In this document: piece by piece, positions 5,558 through 6,606 of the stretch
Position numbering within the stretch: position 1 is the first letter of the stretch
Layout: each line of letters starts with the position of its first letter
NCBI GenBank assembly: GCA_001829505.1
Contig: MIBK01000197.1
Span: 3,468 to 10,073 of the forward strand
Reading direction: 5' to 3'
DNA: 6,606 bases
Source of the DNA: Spirochaetes bacterium RBG_16_67_19
Lineage (GTDB): Bacteria; Spirochaetota; Spirochaetia; SZUA-6; DRHE01
Notes under the pieces: model-generated
What the model saw: the letters and a program-made list of their open reading frames with translations, nothing else
What the model was told of the DNA's origin: nothing
Databases searched by the model: none
Position numbers and translations under genes: made by a program

Positions 5558-5893
5558 ATGGCGCAAGCGGCGGCAAAAGCGGAAGCAGGCAGGGTCTGTT
5601 CCACCGTGGAGCGGGCCTTCGCCCTGCTGGGAAAGAAATGGGCCGGGCTGATCGTGCACGTGCTGGCCGGCGGCCCCAGGCATTTCTGCGAGGTGCAGCA
5701 GGCCATCGGCTCCCTGAGCGCGCGCATGCTGGCCGCGCGCATGAAGGAGCTGGAGGCCGAGGGCCTGGTGGCCCGCACGGTGGAAACCGGTTCGCCGGTG
5801 CGCGTCCGCTATGCCCTCACCGAGAAGGGCCGGGCCCTGGAGCCGGCGCTGCGCGGCGTGGAGCAGTGGGCCCGCAAGTGGCTCAGCTCCTGA
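5558..5893 (+). CDS. HxlR-family winged-helix transcriptional regulator
   Basis: This encodes 111 residues, the usual length of HxlR (DUF24, PF01638) regulators, which bind DNA as dimers through a winged helix. Family features appear in order: an N-terminal Cys (C14), LLGKKWAGLIVHVL (about residues 23-36), the HF-x-EVQQAIGSLSARMLAARMKELEAEGL recognition region (about 42-70), the wing with VRYALTEKGRAL, and a final W. In relatives such as YodB and HypR of Bacillus, the equivalent N-terminal Cys senses quinones, aldehydes or disulfide stress. A second cysteine, C44, lies just before the recognition helix and could form a disulfide with C14 of the partner subunit, but that is inference. The gene is divergent from the LUD gene with palindromic sites between them. 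No ribosome binding site lies at the normal distance before the ATG. Confidence 0.93.
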   Translation: MAQAAAKAEAGRVCSTVERAFALLGKKWAGLIVHVLAGGPRHFCEVQQAIGSLSARMLAARMKELEAEGLVARTVETGSPVRVRYALTEKGRALEPALRGVEQWARKWLSS

Positions 5894-5896
5894 GCC
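5880..5896 (+). terminator. Short stem-loop across the HxlR stop codon, weak terminator candidate
   Basis: GGCTCAG (5880-5886) and CTGAGCC (5890-5896) form a perfect seven-base stem with a three-base CTC loop, spanning the TGA of the HxlR gene. No T-run follows; instead the -35 hexamer of the toxin-antitoxin promoter starts at the next base. It may limit read-through into vapBC. Confidence 0.35.
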
Positions 5897-5925
5897 TTGA
5901 CATACGATCATCAGATCGATATAAT
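5897..5925 (+). promoter_or_regulatory. Perfect-consensus sigma70 promoter of vapBC
   Basis: TTGACA (5897-5902) and TATAAT (5920-5925) are separated by exactly 17 bases, matching the bacterial housekeeping consensus at all twelve positions. The start site should be near 5932, giving a leader of about 30 bases with the ribosome binding site AGGGAG (5951-5956). Such a strong promoter needs repression, which fits autoregulated toxin-antitoxin operons. Confidence 0.85.
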
Positions 5926-5963
5926 TATTGTATTACGTCTATCTATCGATAGGGAGATCGTAT
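5902..5963. promoter_or_regulatory. vapBC operator region with multiple inverted repeats
   Basis: Four symmetric elements are visible. ATACGATC (5902-5909) and GATCGTAT (5956-5963) are perfect outer arms flanking the whole control region, the right arm running into the antitoxin ATG. CGATC-ATCA-GATCG (5905-5918) lies between -35 and -10. CTATCGATAG (5943-5952) is a 10-base palindrome touching the Shine-Dalgarno. ATAATTAT (5921-5928) overlaps the -10. The 7-mer ATCGATA occurs at 5915 and 5945, exactly 30 bases apart. Binding by the AbrB-fold antitoxin or the VapBC complex is inferred from known autoregulation of such modules. Confidence 0.6.
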
Positions 5964-6168
5964 GGCGGCAGTCAAAATTTCTCCAAAGTACCAGGTGGTT
6001 ATCCCCAAACAAATTCGCGATAAGTTGAGGCTGGCACCAGGACAGCAATTGCAGGCGTTGCTCTACGAGAACCGCATCGAGTTGATCCCGGTGCGGCCGT
6101 TGAAAAAGCTGCGGGGATTCCTGAAAGGGATTGATGCCAGCGTTGAGCGCGAAGCCGACCGGGTATGA
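5962..6168 (+). CDS. vapB: AbrB/SpoVT-fold antitoxin of a VapBC module
   Basis: This encodes 68 residues. The N-terminal half is a swapped-hairpin AbrB/MazE/SpoVT DNA-binding domain, shown by VKISPKYQVVIPKQIRDKL (residues 4-22), then LAPGQQL and a strand RIELIPV. The tail (about residues 50-68, LRGFLKGIDASVEREADRV) is the toxin-neutralising peptide seen in VapB-type antitoxins, which wraps around the PIN toxin. The protein should neutralise VapC and, alone or in complex, repress its own promoter. The start is well supported: AGGGAG lies five bases before the ATG. The stop overlaps the vapC start (ATGA at 6165-6168), ensuring coupled translation. Codon use is visibly less GC-rich than in the left-hand genes, consistent with arrival by horizontal transfer. 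Confidence 0.93.
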   Translation: MAAVKISPKYQVVIPKQIRDKLRLAPGQQLQALLYENRIELIPVRPLKKLRGFLKGIDASVEREADRV

Positions 6169-6542
6169 ACGTCGTAGACTCCAGCGGCTGGCTCGAATAC
6201 TTTGCTGGAGGGCAGAATTCCGCCTTTTTCGCGCCCGCGATCGAGAACGCGTCGGAGCTCCTCGTTCCTACCTTGAGCCTTTATGAGGTTTTCAAGCGGG
6301 TAGCGCAGCAGCGACCCGAAAGCGATGCGTTTCAGGCCATTGCGGCGATGCAGCAGGGCAGGGTGGTGGACCTGGATGCGAAAATCGCCCTCGAGGCGGC
6401 GCGAGTGAGCCTGGCCTACCAGCTTCCCATGGCTGACAGCGTAATGCTGGCCACCGCGATGGAATACGAAGCCAGCCTGTGGACGCAGGACGCACACTTC
6501 GAGGGTATCGTCGGGGTGAAAAACCCAAAGACCTCGGCGTGA
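6165..6542 (+). CDS. vapC: VapC toxin, PIN-domain ribonuclease
   Basis: This encodes 125 residues, a normal VapC length. The PIN-domain acidic residues that coordinate Mg or Mn ions are all present: D5 in the N-terminal VVDSSGWLEYF, E41 in LSLYEVFKR, D91 in MADSVMLATA, and D109 in LWTQDAHFEG. VapC toxins are site-specific endoribonucleases, often cutting tRNA or rRNA, held inactive by VapB. The particular RNA target cannot be read from sequence. The gene overlaps vapB by four bases and has no clear Shine-Dalgarno of its own, so translation probably depends on termination of vapB, keeping toxin output below antitoxin output. Nothing suggests inactivation. It converges on a minus-strand gene that ends only 7 bases away. 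Confidence 0.93.
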   Translation: MNVVDSSGWLEYFAGGQNSAFFAPAIENASELLVPTLSLYEVFKRVAQQRPESDAFQAIAAMQQGRVVDLDAKIALEAARVSLAYQLPMADSVMLATAMEYEASLWTQDAHFEGIVGVKNPKTSA

Positions 6543-6549
6543 AGCCGGG

Positions 6550-6606
6550 CTATTTGCGCTTCTTGGGAATGGCGATCTTGGCCTTCTCCCGCAGCTCCTT
6601 GGCCAG
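6550..6606 (-). CDS. C-terminal end of an unidentified gene, cut by window edge
   Basis: On the minus strand a frame open at the window edge gives 18 residues, LAKELREKAKIAIPKKRK, followed by TAG (complement of 6550-6552). The end is very basic with a helical, Lys/Glu-rich character, which could suit a nucleic-acid-binding or ribosome-associated protein, but too little is visible to name a family. It is convergent with vapC with no room for a conventional terminator between them. Confidence 0.5.
   Translation of the reverse strand: MAKELREKAKIAIPKKRK

Overview
The window is GC-rich DNA from a Gram-negative bacterium. The evidence for that is a lipobox lipoprotein, two Sec-exported small proteins, sigma70-type promoter hexamers, and a clearly AT-rich island around positions 5480-5560 and 5895-5960. 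The exact lineage cannot be fixed from sequence alone; a proteobacterium or a Desulfobacterota-like organism would fit. No rRNA, tRNA, CRISPR array or insertion sequence was seen.

Layout, left to right. (1) 1-729 is the 3' part of a DMT/EamA-type inner-membrane transporter. (2) 831-3230 is a tight two-gene unit: a predicted lipoprotein serine hydrolase of the beta-lactamase/penicillin-binding fold, then, 3 bases later, a PLP-dependent DegT/DnrJ/EryC1-family sugar aminotransferase. (3) 3268-4784 is a second two-gene unit with an ATGA overlap. It holds an unrecognised exported protein and an exported protein with a discoidin-like domain resembling the NADase-type glycan-binding domain. (4) Facing it, 4837-5460 on the minus strand is a stand-alone LUD-domain (LutC/YkgG, DUF162) protein. 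Its divergent neighbour at 5558-5893 is a HxlR-family regulator with an N-terminal cysteine, and the 97-base gap between them contains nested AT-rich palindromes. (5) 5962-6542 is a type II toxin-antitoxin module (AbrB-fold antitoxin, PIN-domain VapC) behind a perfect TTGACA-17-TATAAT promoter filled with inverted repeats. (6) At the right edge, 6550-6606 is the C-terminal end of an unidentified minus-strand gene converging on vapC.

The most interesting signals are regulatory. The first genes of three plus-strand units (831, 3268, 5558) lack a usable Shine-Dalgarno and carry a -10-like hexamer only 6-7 bases before the ATG, which is the geometry of leaderless mRNAs. The second genes of units 2 and 3 have good Shine-Dalgarno sequences. 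Two of these promoters also share a nearly identical 15-base block at the same distance from the start codon. The LUD/HxlR pair looks like a self-contained, possibly redox-responsive switch. The two envelope units contain proteins of unknown physiological role. I do not see a clearly new defence or mobile system here.
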